This document shows, piece after piece, positions 1 to 8,240 of a stretch of DNA of 64,000 nt. The stretch spans positions 1 to 64,000 of the forward strand of contig NZ_JAIETU010000019.1 of the NCBI RefSeq assembly GCF_019744875.1, read 5' to 3'. Position 1 is the first letter of the stretch; every line of letters starts with the position of its first letter. This DNA is from Hyphomicrobium sp. GTDB taxonomy: Bacteria; Pseudomonadota; Alphaproteobacteria; Rhizobiales; Hyphomicrobiaceae. Made by a program: the position numbers and the translations under genes. The notes below the pieces were generated by a model. It saw only the letters and a program-made list of their open reading frames with translations, ran no database searches and had not been told where the DNA came from.

Positions 1-1
1 G

Positions 2-625
2 TACCGTGCAGTCTGGAGCGGTCAGTTCGAGTACTACGAACGGGCCAAAGCACGACTTTTGATTGTTGTGCCGTTGACGCTCGTGATCATCCTTTTGCTG
101 CTCTACCTCAATTTTCAGCGCGTGACCGAGACGCTGATCGTCATGCTCTCGCTGCCGTTCGCTCTTGTGGGCGGCCTTTGGCTGATGTGGTGGCTGAACT
201 TCAATTTGAGTGTTGCGGTGGCGGTTGGCTTCATTGCGCTGGCCGGAGTCGCGGCCGAGACCGGCGTGATTATGCTGATTTATTTGGACCACGCCTGGCA
301 GCATAAACGCGACGCAGCAGCCTCGTCGGGTCGAGCGTTGACGCGCGCGGACCTCTACGAGGCCATCATGGAAGGCGCTGTCGAGCGCGTGCGGCCCAAG
401 ATGATGACCGTGATCGCCATCATGGCCGGTCTGCTGCCGATCCTCTGGAGCCACGGAACCGGCTCCGAGGTCATGCAACGCATCGCCGTGCCGATGATCG
501 GCGGCATGGTGTCCTCGACCGTGCTCACTCTGTTGGTCATTCCGGCGATTTACGCCCTGGTCAAGGGCTACCGGCTGCCCAAGGCAACCGCTTCAGAGGT
601 CGTCCAGGCGGAGGGCGTGGCATGA
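2..625 (+). CDS. HME-RND efflux pump, C-terminal part (CusA/CzcA-like)
   Basis: Partial gene: the reading frame is open from base 2, so only the last 207 residues are present. The product is the C-terminal end of a heavy-metal RND permease, the inner-membrane proton-driven pump of a tripartite efflux complex. The visible part begins with the family segment WSGQFEYYERAKARL, followed by hydrophobic helices (VVPLTLVIILLLLYL, LSLPFALVGGLW, VGFIALAGVAAETGVIM) and the late segment RVRPKMMTVIAIMAGLLPI. The metal (copper, silver, zinc or cadmium) cannot be decided because the periplasmic and central membrane residues lie upstream of the window. A TolC-like gene follows 144 bases downstream on the same strand, which fits an efflux operon. 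Confidence 0.93.
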   Translation, partial: YRAVWSGQFEYYERAKARLLIVVPLTLVIILLLLYLNFQRVTETLIVMLSLPFALVGGLWLMWWLNFNLSVAVAVGFIALAGVAAETGVIMLIYLDHAWQHKRDAAASSGRALTRADLYEAIMEGAVERVRPKMMTVIAIMAGLLPILWSHGTGSEVMQRIAVPMIGGMVSSTVLTLLVIPAIYALVKGYRLPKATASEVVQAEGVA

Positions 626-769
626 CAACCCGTGGGGAAAGGCCAGACCACCGGCAACGTCGAACCCGCTTGGCCTATGATGGGCCCGTGATTCGCCGTG
701 CGGGCGTCGACGCCATGGGAAGGATGCGCTCTAGTCGTATAGGGGAACCAGCGAAAAGGGGAACTGCGC

Positions 770-1966
770 ATGCGTAGCGCAATGCTTCTGTTGACCTTGA
801 CCCTTGCCGTTGGGGCCGCTACCGGAGCGCACGCCTCAGAGCTGTCGGCGGCCTTCGAAGCGGCCTGCCTGCGCGTTCCAGAGATCCCGGTGCTCATCGC
901 TCGCAGAGCCGAGGTGGATGCCCGCGCACGCGCTGCCGGTGCCCTGCTGCCGGGCGGCCCCTGGGTTACGGTCATGCATCGCACCGACGCGCTGACCCAC
1001 GACCGCGGCACGCGCGAGTACGAAGCGGAATTCGGCATCCCGATCTGGCTGCGCGGCGAGCGGGGCGCGAGTCTCGCGGCGGCCTTGACCGAGGCTGAGC
1101 GGCTGGAGGCCGAGATCAGAGCGCGGCGGCTGGAGGTCGCCAAGCGCGTGCGTGAAGCCTACTGGATGGTTGCGGAAGCCCGCGAGAGAGTCGCCGTCGC
1201 GGAACGGAGACGGTCGACGGCCGCAACACTTGCCCGAAGCCTGCGCGAGCAGGCCGGGGCCGGACAGGTCGAGCTCATGGAGACCAAGCTGGCCGATGCG
1301 GACCTGCGCGATGCCGAGGTCTCCCTTGCCGGACTCCGCAGTGAGCTCAATCAGGCGCGGATCGCATTCGGCGTACTGACTGGCTTCGAGGCGCCTGTTG
1401 GCTTTGGGGAAAGGGGTTCGGATGCCGCTACTCCCGCCAATCACCCACGTATCGTACTCAGGCGTGCCGCCACCGAGAATGCCCTGGCAGACGAGCAGCT
1501 CACCTGGACCGTGGATCGCGAGCGTCCCGAACTGAGTGCCTTTGCCAACAACAACACCGACACCTCGGCCGAGCCGAACGTCACGTCGCTGGGTGTCCGC
1601 TTCAAGATTCCCTTTTCCTATGACGCAGTAAATGAACCCAAGCGGGCTGCGGCCGCTGCCGAGGTCATCGCAGCCCAGGAGGAACTCGCGCTTGCCGAAC
1701 GGGAGGTTGGCGGCGATGTCGCTCAGGCCCGCGCCAAGCTCGATGGGGCCCGGCAGCAGCTCACGGGCATCGAGGCCCGCCGCGCCGATCTCGCGGCGGT
1801 GTTGAAGCTGACCGAGGAAGCGCAGCGGAGCGGTCAAACGACATTCAACGATGTCATCCGGGCACGTCTTCAGCTCTACGAGTCCGATTTGGCGCGCGCT
1901 TCCGCGCGCGTGGCCGTCGAGCGGAGCCGTTCCGATGTCAACCAGGCTCTGGGACTGGAGCCCTGA
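770..1966 (+). CDS. TolC-family outer-membrane efflux protein
   Basis: 398 residues with a signal peptide ending near ASA-type residues (THAS after the hydrophobic stretch LLLTLTLAVGAATG). The rest is two long Ala/Glu/Arg-rich coiled-coil halves with TolC-like heptads, for example the segments rich in EAERLEAEIRARRLEVAKR and LAEREVGGDVAQARAKL, ending in RSDVNQALGLEP. This is the normal layout of the outer-membrane channel of RND systems, though somewhat short for the family. An AAGGGG ribosome site precedes the ATG. Its position behind the RND permease suggests it is that pump's outer-membrane partner. Long antisense frames over it are codon-bias shadows. Confidence 0.88.
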   Translation: MRSAMLLLTLTLAVGAATGAHASELSAAFEAACLRVPEIPVLIARRAEVDARARAAGALLPGGPWVTVMHRTDALTHDRGTREYEAEFGIPIWLRGERGASLAAALTEAERLEAEIRARRLEVAKRVREAYWMVAEARERVAVAERRRSTAATLARSLREQAGAGQVELMETKLADADLRDAEVSLAGLRSELNQARIAFGVLTGFEAPVGFGERGSDAATPANHPRIVLRRAATENALADEQLTWTVDRERPELSAFANNNTDTSAEPNVTSLGVRFKIPFSYDAVNEPKRAAAAAEVIAAQEELALAEREVGGDVAQARAKLDGARQQLTGIEARRADLAAVLKLTEEAQRSGQTTFNDVIRARLQLYESDLARASARVAVERSRSDVNQALGLEP

Positions 1967-1992
1967 GCGCTTAGAGTATGGAGTATGGCACC

Positions 1993-2430
1993 ATGATCAA
2001 ACCAACGCTTGTCGTCGCCTTCCTGGCCCTATTTGCAACCGCTTCGATTGCACAGGACAACATTCCAGCAACGCTCTTCAAAAATGCGGGGTGCAAGTGC
2101 TGCGACCACTATGCCGACTATCTCAAGGCCAACGGCTTTAGCGTGACGGTGATTGAGCTTCCGAACATGTCCGCGATCAAGCGGAAATACAGTGTGCGCG
2201 AGGACCTCGAAGGTTGCCATAGCACAATCATCGGCGACTATGTGGTCGAAGGCCATGTGCCCGTCGGGTCGATCAAGCGTTTGCTGTCCGAGAAGCCGGC
2301 CATCAAGGGCATTTCATTGCCCGGCATGCCCGAGGGCTCGCCGGGCATGAGCGGGGAAAAGGCCGCTCCATTCGAAATTCTCTCCATTACCGGCGATGAC
2401 AAGCCCGCACCGGTTTACGCCACGGAGTGA
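1993..2430 (+). CDS. DUF411 metal-binding protein, copy 1
   Basis: 145 residues from the ATG at 1993; an in-frame ATG at 1978 is less likely because the signal peptide (MIKPTLVVAFLALFATASIAQ) starts at 1993. The mature part has the DUF411 hallmarks: a thioredoxin-like start with GCKCCDHYADYLKANG, then a single Cys in EGCHSTIIGDYVVEGHVP and the segment LPGMPEGSPGM. DUF411 proteins are exported and often sit in copper or silver resistance clusters, but their reaction is not established. It follows the TolC-like gene by 26 bases and is probably in the same transcript. A second member lies at 5882. Confidence 0.9.
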   Translation: MIKPTLVVAFLALFATASIAQDNIPATLFKNAGCKCCDHYADYLKANGFSVTVIELPNMSAIKRKYSVREDLEGCHSTIIGDYVVEGHVPVGSIKRLLSEKPAIKGISLPGMPEGSPGMSGEKAAPFEILSITGDDKPAPVYATE

Positions 2431-2436
2431 CCTGCC

Positions 2437-2553
2437 ATGATGCATGAAGGCATGGGTGGCATGATGTGGGGCATGGGGATCGGCCATGTGCTGATCCTTG
2501 TGATCGCCCTTCTCGCCATTGCGGCGCTGATCAAATACGTCTTTTTCCGATGA
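2437..2553 (+). CDS. 38-residue Met/His-rich membrane peptide
   Basis: Short open frame beginning six bases after the DUF411 stop, coding for a Met/Gly/His-rich head (MMHEGMGGMMWGMGIGHV) and one transmembrane helix (LILVIALLAIAALIKYVFF). Peptides of this form recur in metal-resistance clusters. The methionines and histidines could bind copper, but that is inference. Its close spacing to the DUF411 gene and the sharp division into metal-ligand-rich and hydrophobic halves make chance unlikely. Confidence 0.7.
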   Translation: MMHEGMGGMMWGMGIGHVLILVIALLAIAALIKYVFFR

Positions 2554-2699
2554 GCCAGGCCTCGGAGAAGTGTCCTCAAGAAGGTGCAGGCTCGTGGTTC
2601 AGGTCGCCTCTGGGTCAAACGCTGCCAATGACGGGAGGTGGATGACGACCGGATCGCCCTCAACAGCGTAGGAGGATCAGCGCCTTGGCAACGAACCGG

Positions 2700-3119
2700 T
2701 CAACGGTGACTTGCGTCGATCGGGGCAAGCGCTTCGATGATCCGGCAATTCGCAATGGTGCCACAGCCGCACTGTCGGATAATGCTGTCGAGCTCGCTTC
2801 GCAGCGCCATGAGGTCGGCGAGCTTGCTATCGACGTCAGCGAGGTGCTGGCGCGCGATGGCATCGATCGCCTTGCAGGAACGCTTCTTTTTCTCCGAAAG
2901 GCTCAGGAGCGCCCTTATCTGATCAATGCCGAACCCCAGGTCTCGGGCTCGGCGTATGAAACTCAACCGACCAAGCTCAGTGTCGCCGTAGGCGCGATAG
3001 TTGCCGGCAGTGCGCGCCGGCGGCGCAAGCAGGCCGATCCGCTCGTAGTAACGGATGGTTTCGACCTTGGTGCTGGTCGCCTTCGACAGATCCCCTATCG
3101 TCAGGATTCCTGAGTTCAT
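2700..3119 (-). CDS. MerR-family metal-responsive regulator (ZntR/PbrR-like)
   Basis: 139 residues. The N-terminus has the MerR winged-helix pattern (LTIGDLSKATSTKVETIRYYERIGLL, then GNYRAYG), followed by the dimerisation helix and a C-terminal metal loop. Visible metal ligands are Cys82 at the start of the long helix and Cys117, Cys119 and Cys125 in the loop QCGCGTIANC, close to the ZntR/CadR/PbrR pattern rather than the two-cysteine CueR pattern. It is divergent from the P-type ATPase gene, with a typical MerR promoter between them, so it most likely activates that operon on Zn(II), Cd(II) or Pb(II). Which metal cannot be told from sequence alone. Confidence 0.9.
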   Translation of the reverse strand: MNSGILTIGDLSKATSTKVETIRYYERIGLLAPPARTAGNYRAYGDTELGRLSFIRRARDLGFGIDQIRALLSLSEKKKRSCKAIDAIARQHLADVDSKLADLMALRSELDSIIRQCGCGTIANCRIIEALAPIDASHR

Positions 3120-3124
3120 GCCGC

Positions 3125-3155
3125 TTGACCCTGTAGTTGCTACAGGGTGCAGTAT
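3125..3155 (+). promoter_or_regulatory. MerR-type promoter and operator of the ATPase operon
   Basis: A -35 TTGACC (3125-3130) and a -10-like CAGTAT (3150-3155) are separated by 19 bases, the overlong spacer typical of MerR-activated promoters. Between them lies a perfect inverted repeat, ACCCTGTAG (3128-3136) and CTACAGGGT (3140-3148), with a three-base centre. This is the expected binding site of the regulator encoded divergently at 2700-3119. Confidence 0.9.
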
Positions 3156-3186
3156 GGGTGGTGAACGAAAGGAAGTCTAGGAGAGC

Positions 3187-5361
3187 ATGACCGCTATCGA
3201 ACAACCTAATGCCAAGGGGCCGACCCTCAATATGCGCGTCGAAGGCATGGATTGCGGGGCTTGCGCGCTCAAGATCGAGAACGCCCTGATGCGCCTGCCA
3301 GGCGTCAGTGACATCAACGTCAACTACGGGACCGGGATGCTGATCCTGAACCACGATGCAGACCGGACCTCGCGCCAGATCATAGAGTACAAGATTCGCG
3401 ATCTAGGCTACACGCCGCGGCCAGCGGCAGCCGAGGACGCCACCCCAACTCGCTTTGGCGAACAAGAAGACCGGCCCTGGTGGGAAACCCGAAAGGGCCG
3501 GCTCGTGCTCGTCACCGCGGGCTTGCTGGCGGTCGCGTTTGGCGTGGCTTGGGTGGCGCCTTCCCTTTCGTTTTACGCCTACCTCGTAGCAGCCATCGCT
3601 GGCCTGGTGCCGATTGCCCGCAGAGCGCATGCCGGTGCCATGTCCGGGACACCATTCAGCATTGAAACGCTGATGAGCGTGGCGGCGGCTGGGGCGATTG
3701 TTATCGGCGCGGCCGAAGAAGCAGCGGTTGTGATCTTCCTCTTCGCCGTCGGTGAGCTCCTTGAGAACGTCGCTGCGGGCCGCGCTCGTGCCGGTATCAA
3801 GGCGCTGATCGGGCTGGTGCCACGCGTCGCCCAAATCGAGCAGGGCGGCGAAGTGCGTGAAGTGCCGGCTGAGCAGTTGCGCGTCGGCGATGTCGCAGTG
3901 GTGCGGCCGGGAGACCGTGTCCCATCGGACGGCGAGATCCTCGAGGGCCTGTCAGAGCTCGACGAAGCGCCTGTCACTGGCGAGTCGGTGCCCGTCAGCA
4001 AAACCGTCGGTGCCTCCGTCTATGCCGGCAGCATCAACGGCAACGGTACACTCAGGATATCCATCACCAAGACTGCGGCCGACAACACCATCGCCCGCAT
4101 CATCCATATGGTCGAGGATGCTCAAGCATCCAAAGCCCCCACGGCTCGCTTCATCGACAAGTTCGCTGTTTATTACACGCCCGCGTCGATGGCCGCCGCC
4201 GCATTGATCATCATGGTGCCGCCGCTGCTCTTTGGAGCGGATTGGGGAACGTGGATCTATCGCGGCCTCGCTACTCTGTTGATCGCGTGTCCCTGCGCGC
4301 TCGTCATTTCGACGCCTGCCGCCATCGCGTCCGGCCTCGCGGCGGGGGCTCGTCGCGGCTTGCTGGTGAAGGGTGGGGCTGCGCTCGAAACTTTGGGCAA
4401 GATCACGGCAGTTGCATTCGACAAGACCGGCACACTTACCGTCGGCAAGCCACAAGTGACGGACGTTGTCGCCATAGAGAGCGACGAGGACGAAGTGCTA
4501 GCGAGTGCCGCTGCGGTCGAGCAGGGTTCCAGCCATCCGCTCGGGCTTGCGATCATCGCGGCAGCGCGGGCGCGCGGGCTTTCCATCCCGCAAACCTTCG
4601 GCGGCGCCTCGGCCGTGCCGGGCAAGGCGGTTGTTGCACGCCTGCGCGATGGGTTTGTATCGGTCGGCTCGCCGCGCCATGCAGCCGAGTTCAACCTCCT
4701 GCCGGACGCGTTCAAAGATCAGGTGCAGCGGTTGGAGGGCGACGGCAAAACCGTCGTCATCGTGGCCATGAAGGACCGCGCGCTTGGACTGATCGCTCTG
4801 CGCGATGAGCCGCGACCCGACGCGGCGGCTGGTATCGGCCAACTCAGGGCACTCTGCCTTCACACCATCATGCTGACCGGGGACAACCGGCGGGCCGGTC
4901 AGGCTGTTGCCAGCGCGCTTGGCATCGATGTGCGCGCCGAACTCCTGCCCGACGCCAAACTGGACGCTATCGCCGAACTCAAAGCCCATGGTCCGGTGGC
5001 CATGGTCGGCGATGGCATCAACGACGCACCGGCGCTTGCGGCATCTTCTGTCGGCATCGCTATGGGCGGGGGGACGGATGTGGCGCTCGAAACCGCCGAC
5101 GCTGCCCTGCTTAGCAACCGCGTTAGCGGCGTAGCCGAGCTCGTCGGCCTTGCGCGAACGACCCTATCAAACATCTGGCAAAACATTTTCATCGCACTTG
5201 GACTGAAGGCAGTGTTTCTGGTTACGACGTTGCTCGGAATCAGCTCGCTGTGGATGGCTATTCTCGCGGACACGGGAGCCACTGTGTTGGTGACCGCAAA
5301 CGCCTTGCGGCTGCTCCGCTTCCGGCCAGCAACAGCGGCATCTCCCGGAGAAAGCGCATGA
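3187..5361 (+). CDS. P1B-type Zn/Cd/Pb-exporting ATPase
   Basis: 724 residues. It begins with a heavy-metal-associated domain whose GMDCGACALKIE motif places the ligands at Cys23 and Cys26. Membrane helices follow, then the dephosphorylation motif TGES, the metal-site motif Cys368-Pro-Cys370 followed by ALVISTP, the phosphorylated Asp412 in DKTGT, and GDGINDAP near residue 608. CPC followed by ALVIST is typical of the P1B-2 group that exports Zn(II), Cd(II) and Pb(II), rather than the copper group, which has [10 protein letters not shown]. It acts in the inner membrane and pumps metal from cytosol to periplasm. A MerR promoter lies upstream, and the stop overlaps the start of lspA by ATGA. 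Confidence 0.94.
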   Translation: MTAIEQPNAKGPTLNMRVEGMDCGACALKIENALMRLPGVSDINVNYGTGMLILNHDADRTSRQIIEYKIRDLGYTPRPAAAEDATPTRFGEQEDRPWWETRKGRLVLVTAGLLAVAFGVAWVAPSLSFYAYLVAAIAGLVPIARRAHAGAMSGTPFSIETLMSVAAAGAIVIGAAEEAAVVIFLFAVGELLENVAAGRARAGIKALIGLVPRVAQIEQGGEVREVPAEQLRVGDVAVVRPGDRVPSDGEILEGLSELDEAPVTGESVPVSKTVGASVYAGSINGNGTLRISITKTAADNTIARIIHMVEDAQASKAPTARFIDKFAVYYTPASMAAAALIIMVPPLLFGADWGTWIYRGLATLLIACPCALVISTPAAIASGLAAGARRGLLVKGGAALETLGKITAVAFDKTGTLTVGKPQVTDVVAIESDEDEVLASAAAVEQGSSHPLGLAIIAAARARGLSIPQTFGGASAVPGKAVVARLRDGFVSVGSPRHAAEFNLLPDAFKDQVQRLEGDGKTVVIVAMKDRALGLIALRDEPRPDAAAGIGQLRALCLHTIMLTGDNRRAGQAVASALGIDVRAELLPDAKLDAIAELKAHGPVAMVGDGINDAPALAASSVGIAMGGGTDVALETADAALLSNRVSGVAELVGLARTTLSNIWQNIFIALGLKAVFLVTTLLGISSLWMAILADTGATVLVTANALRLLRFRPATAASPGESA

Positions 5362-5885
5362 ACGGTCCCACGCTCACGCCGTTGGCGACGCATCGCGCTG
5401 CGAGATTAAGCGGGTTGGTGGCAATCCTCGGCGCTTTTCTGCTGGATCAAGCGACAAAACTGTCGGCACTGGCGGCACTCGGGCGCGGCGACGTTTTCGC
5501 CGTGCTCCCGATCTTCAATCTGCGCCTCAGCTTCAACCAGGGCATTTCCTTCAGCCTATTTACCGAGACGTTCACGGATCGGCCGTTCATGTTGGCCGGC
5601 ATCACCCTTGCCTTGACGGCGCTGCTCGGGATTATCTTGATGCGATCGGCGACGCGTTTGGAAGCCGTGGCGCTCGGCGTGATCATCGGAGGAGCCCTTG
5701 GCAACGTCTTTGACCGTTTGCGCATCGGCGCTGTCGTCGACTTTCTGGACTTCCATGTCTGGGGTTTCCATTGGCCGGCGTTCAACTTTGCGGATTCTGC
5801 AATCGTGATCGGCGCAATGGCACTCGTAGCAACAACCTTCATCGGGAACCGCCCAGACCCCGCCTCTGAGGAGACATCACCATGA
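5358..5885 (+). CDS. lspA: Lipoprotein signal peptidase (LspA), island copy
   Basis: 175 residues. The ATG at 5358 overlaps the ATPase stop; a longer upstream frame exists but would lie inside the ATPase gene. Signal peptidase II landmarks are visible: LLDQATKL near the N-terminus, NLRLSFNQGISFSLF, the catalytic-Asp region GNVFDRLRIGAVVDFLDFH and the later FNFADSAIVIGA. Four membrane helices fit the family. An lspA gene next to a lead/zinc/cadmium ATPase recalls the pbr lead-resistance operons, where a signal peptidase-like protein has been linked to lead handling. Here it is translationally coupled to both neighbours. A truncated relative is at 46861. Confidence 0.93.
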   Translation: MNGPTLTPLATHRAARLSGLVAILGAFLLDQATKLSALAALGRGDVFAVLPIFNLRLSFNQGISFSLFTETFTDRPFMLAGITLALTALLGIILMRSATRLEAVALGVIIGGALGNVFDRLRIGAVVDFLDFHVWGFHWPAFNFADSAIVIGAMALVATTFIGNRPDPASEETSP

Positions 5886-6355
5886 TGGCGCGTACTGTGT
5901 ATTCGCTTCGCCCCGTTTGGCTGGCTGTGTTGACCATCATGTTGCTTCCGGTAACGGCTTTTTCGGCGTCCCTGGAGATGATGACGACCGGGGGCTGTGC
6001 TTGCTGTCATGCGTGGGCTCGCCACCTGCGGGAGGCCGGCCAAGAGGTCGTCGTCAAAGATCTTGCCATGGGGCAACTCATGAAAATGAAGCTCGATGCA
6101 GGCATTCCCGCAGCGCTTGCCGCCTGCCACACAGCAAGGGTCGAAGGATATCTGATCGAAGGGCACGTGCCCGAGCGGGAGATTCGCAGGCTGCTCGACG
6201 AACGTCCTGAGGCGCTCGGTCTCGTCGTGCCGGGAATGCCGGTCGGGTCGCCGGGCATGGAGTCAGGGAGCAAGCGCGAGCCTTACGAGGTTCTTCTATT
6301 GAAGAAGGATGGCAGCACGGAAGTCTTCGCCCGCTACGACGCGCAATCCGAGTGA
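5882..6355 (+). CDS. DUF411 metal-binding protein, copy 2
   Basis: 157 residues, starting at an ATG that overlaps the lspA stop (ATGA). A signal peptide (VWLAVLTIMLLPVTAFS) precedes the thioredoxin-like motif GGCACCHAWARHLREAG. The conserved AACHTARVEGYLIEGHVP and VPGMPVGSPGMESG segments follow, matching copy 1 at 1993 in layout. It is the last gene of the MerR-controlled ATPase-lspA-DUF411 unit. The CxCC motif and exported location suggest periplasmic metal binding, but no reaction is established for the family. Confidence 0.9.
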   Translation: MMARTVYSLRPVWLAVLTIMLLPVTAFSASLEMMTTGGCACCHAWARHLREAGQEVVVKDLAMGQLMKMKLDAGIPAALAACHTARVEGYLIEGHVPEREIRRLLDERPEALGLVVPGMPVGSPGMESGSKREPYEVLLLKKDGSTEVFARYDAQSE

Positions 6356-6516
6356 CCGGAGGATTGCGTTTCAGTTGCAATGACCGACAACTGATCGCAG
6401 CGATGGAAGCCTGAGGTTATGAAAAACCACGTCTGAAAGATCACTGGGTTTCTGCGGCTTTAAGCCGATGTGATAATGTAATTTATGTAAACAGATTGTA
6501 TTATGGAAAATAATAT

Positions 6517-6663
6517 TTAATTTGAGGAGGGGTTTTTTGCGTCTTGCGCCGCAAGTGTCGCCATCGCGGGCATCAGGTGTTCTACCATCGAAAGGCGCGC
6601 TTCCATGGCGGTAAGCCGATTTTCGAGTTGGGTAATATACGCAAATGCTAATTCAGATGACAT
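6517..6663 (-). CDS. Small coiled-coil protein, 48 residues
   Basis: Open frame on the minus strand with a heptad-like core (ELAFAYITQLENRLTAMEAR) resembling short SlyX-type coiled coils. No strong ribosome site is seen before the ATG and the flanks are A+T-rich, so reality is uncertain. It lies alone in the 440-base gap between the metal operon and the CcdA-like gene. No function can be given. Confidence 0.4.
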   Translation of the reverse strand: MSSELAFAYITQLENRLTAMEARLSMVEHLMPAMATLAAQDAKNPSSN

Positions 6664-6801
6664 TGTCGTTTTATTCTATTGTTCGGGGCAATGGACTGCA
6701 AGTGAAATATCAGCACGCAGATAATCGAGGGGTTTCTGCGGCCTTTGACTGATGAAGTCGGCATAATAGATATGTATACGGAATAATGTTATATTGTCTT
6801 T

Positions 6802-7059
6802 ATGAGAACTATCGATGAAGCCATTATCGAGTCGGTGAAAAAGCGTCCCGTCAGTTTTACAGTCAGAACCGATCTGATGAAGGAGGCGCGGGCCTTGCGC
6901 TTGAACACGTCGCGTGCCGCTGAAGCGGGCATCGAAGCAGCGGTCAAGAAAGCGAAAGAGGATGCCTGGCTCTCAGAGAACAAGGCGGCCATCGAAGCGT
7001 ACAACGAGCGCATTGCTCGATCGGGCACGTTGCTCAAACCGATTTGGCTTTCAGAATGA
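6802..7059 (+). CDS. CcdA-like antitoxin
   Basis: 85 residues with the CcdA-family pattern: an N-terminal segment that contacts DNA (KKRPVSFTVRTDLMKEARAL) and the C-terminal tail region with WLSENKAAIEAYNERIARSG. CcdA proteins neutralise the gyrase poison CcdB, encoded directly downstream in normal pairs. Here the next frame does not look like CcdB, so this appears to be an orphan or part of a decayed pair. The start is preceded by A+T-rich sequence that may hold its promoter. Confidence 0.8.
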   Translation: MRTIDEAIIESVKKRPVSFTVRTDLMKEARALRLNTSRAAEAGIEAAVKKAKEDAWLSENKAAIEAYNERIARSGTLLKPIWLSE

Positions 7060-7244
7060 CGGACCGGTGTACGGAGAACGGCCGTCCATCTTCTTGGCCG
7101 ACGTCACGGGATCCGGTTGATGCAACTGTTCGCGGCAGGATCGTCACCAGGGCCGAGGATCTGGACGATGCGATGCTTGAAGCGATTGCGTCTGCCGAAG
7201 TGCCTCAGCCTCACAAGAACGGACGACGCAGGGCGCAACGATAG
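7056..7244 (+). CDS. Unknown 62-residue protein coupled to the CcdA-like gene
   Basis: Its ATG overlaps the antitoxin stop (ATGA), the position normally held by ccdB. The sequence is hydrophilic and ends in a basic tail (KNGRRRAQR) after an acidic helix (AEDLDDAMLEAIASAE). It shows no CcdB features. It may be an unrelated replacement or a remnant. A terminator-like hairpin follows at 7257. Confidence 0.5.
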   Translation: MTDRCTENGRPSSWPTSRDPVDATVRGRIVTRAEDLDDAMLEAIASAEVPQPHKNGRRRAQR

Positions 7245-7256
7245 AGGGAGTCTGGG

Positions 7257-7282
7257 AAATTGAGGCGCGACGTCTCAATTTT
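7257..7282 (+). terminator. Hairpin terminator after the CcdA-like unit
   Basis: AAATTGAG (7257-7264) pairs with CTCAATTT (7274-7281) around a nine-base loop, ending in T residues. It lies just after the stop at 7244. Confidence 0.55.
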
Positions 7283-7413
7283 GCGAGTTTCGGCCACTTG
7301 GAGGTTTGGTGTTAGTCGTCGGGGTAATCCCCGAGTGCGGCCCCGTGGTATTTGACGGTCAATCAGAGATAGATCGCCGGGCGATACGGTTGATCGGGGA
7401 CCATTGGAAACCG

Positions 7414-7767
7414 CTATCGACGCGCAGGTGATGGCCTTGGCGTTTTTTCCGGAGTCAGTTCGGCGAGCGTCTTTAGCGATATCGCCGGCCTGTCTGGAAA
7501 CTTGACCATCAACGTGAGATCTCCGCCAAGCGCTTCGACGTACTCGCGCAGTGTCGAGAGCAGCAGATCGGAACGCTTCTCGATGTTGGATACGCTCTCC
7601 TGTTTGACACCAAGAAGGTCCGCCAGCTTTTGCTGGGTGAGTTCGCGAGCCTTTCGGATATCGCTCAACGTCAGTTCTTCCGCGATCAATTCGCGCGCCC
7701 GTGCATTGATTGCCTTGCGGCGGTCAGGCGAGACGCGGTTCATGGCTTTCTTCAACGATACGGTCAT
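7414..7767 (-). CDS. XRE-family antitoxin (HigA-like)
   Basis: 117 residues with a clear Cro/CI helix-turn-helix: LTLSDIRKARELTQQKLADLLGVKQESVSNIEK, then an oligomerisation helix and a tail rich in Lys and Pro. The start overlaps the end of the upstream toxin gene by four bases. The toxin-first order is the higBA arrangement. The protein should bind both the toxin and its own promoter. Confidence 0.9.
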   Translation of the reverse strand: MTVSLKKAMNRVSPDRRKAINARARELIAEELTLSDIRKARELTQQKLADLLGVKQESVSNIEKRSDLLLSTLREYVEALGGDLTLMVKFPDRPAISLKTLAELTPEKTPRPSPARR

Positions 7768-8135
7768 CTCTTGCCTCCCGGGCGCTTGTTGAGCGCTGCT
7801 AGGTGTTGGTCGAAGCGATCGTCGGCTTTGGCGATCAGCTTCTTATAAAATCTGTCTTCGCTGCCTCCCGACTTGTCGCCTGCTACGAGCAGAATAGCTT
7901 CGCGGCGAGGGTCAAAGGCAAAGGCCACGCGCCAAACTCCGTCAGCGGCCTTGAATCTAAGTTCCTTCATGTTGGCGTGCTTCGAGTCATCCAGCGTGTC
8001 GCAATGGGGTCGCTTCAAGGATGGTCCGAACCGCTCGAGCAATTGGGCAACCGCCAGCAGCTCGTCCTGGACCGCGTCCGGCAGCTCTAGGAATTCGCGA
8101 TCGAAGTCATCGTGAAAGGAGACGGACCATGCCAT
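7764..8135 (-). CDS. RelE/HigB-like toxin
   Basis: 123 residues from the ATG at 8135. A longer frame begins at a TTG at 8171, but that TTG is part of the -35 box, so the shorter form is preferred. The sequence fits the HigB/RelE-like phage Gp49 group: FHDDFDREFLELPDAVQDELL, then HCDTLDDSKHANMKELRF and VWRVAFAFDPRREAILL. Such toxins cleave mRNA on the ribosome. It is the first gene of the toxin-antitoxin pair. No ribosome site precedes the ATG, which fits leaderless translation. Confidence 0.88.
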   Translation of the reverse strand: MAWSVSFHDDFDREFLELPDAVQDELLAVAQLLERFGPSLKRPHCDTLDDSKHANMKELRFKAADGVWRVAFAFDPRREAILLVAGDKSGGSEDRFYKKLIAKADDRFDQHLAALNKRPGGKR

Positions 8136-8141
8136 TGCTTC

Positions 8142-8171
8142 AGTATCGCATAGATTTGGATATAATGTCAA
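8142..8171 (-). promoter_or_regulatory. Promoter of the toxin-antitoxin pair
   Basis: On the minus strand TTGACA (8171-8166) and GATACT (8147-8142) are 18 bases apart. The expected transcription start falls at about 8135, the A of the toxin ATG, which implies a leaderless mRNA. Confidence 0.65.
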
Positions 8172-8240
8172 AGCTATATAGCGTTGAACCTATATATGGC
8201 AATGTAGACCCGATCGGATAGTGGACGAGGCGCGACAAGT

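Noticed and set aside
836-1837. A 333-residue frame antisense to the TolC-like gene.
   Set aside because: It is a shadow of the third-base G+C bias of the real gene and lacks a start signal.
7056-7244. CcdB toxin.
   Set aside because: Too short and without CcdB features despite the right position.
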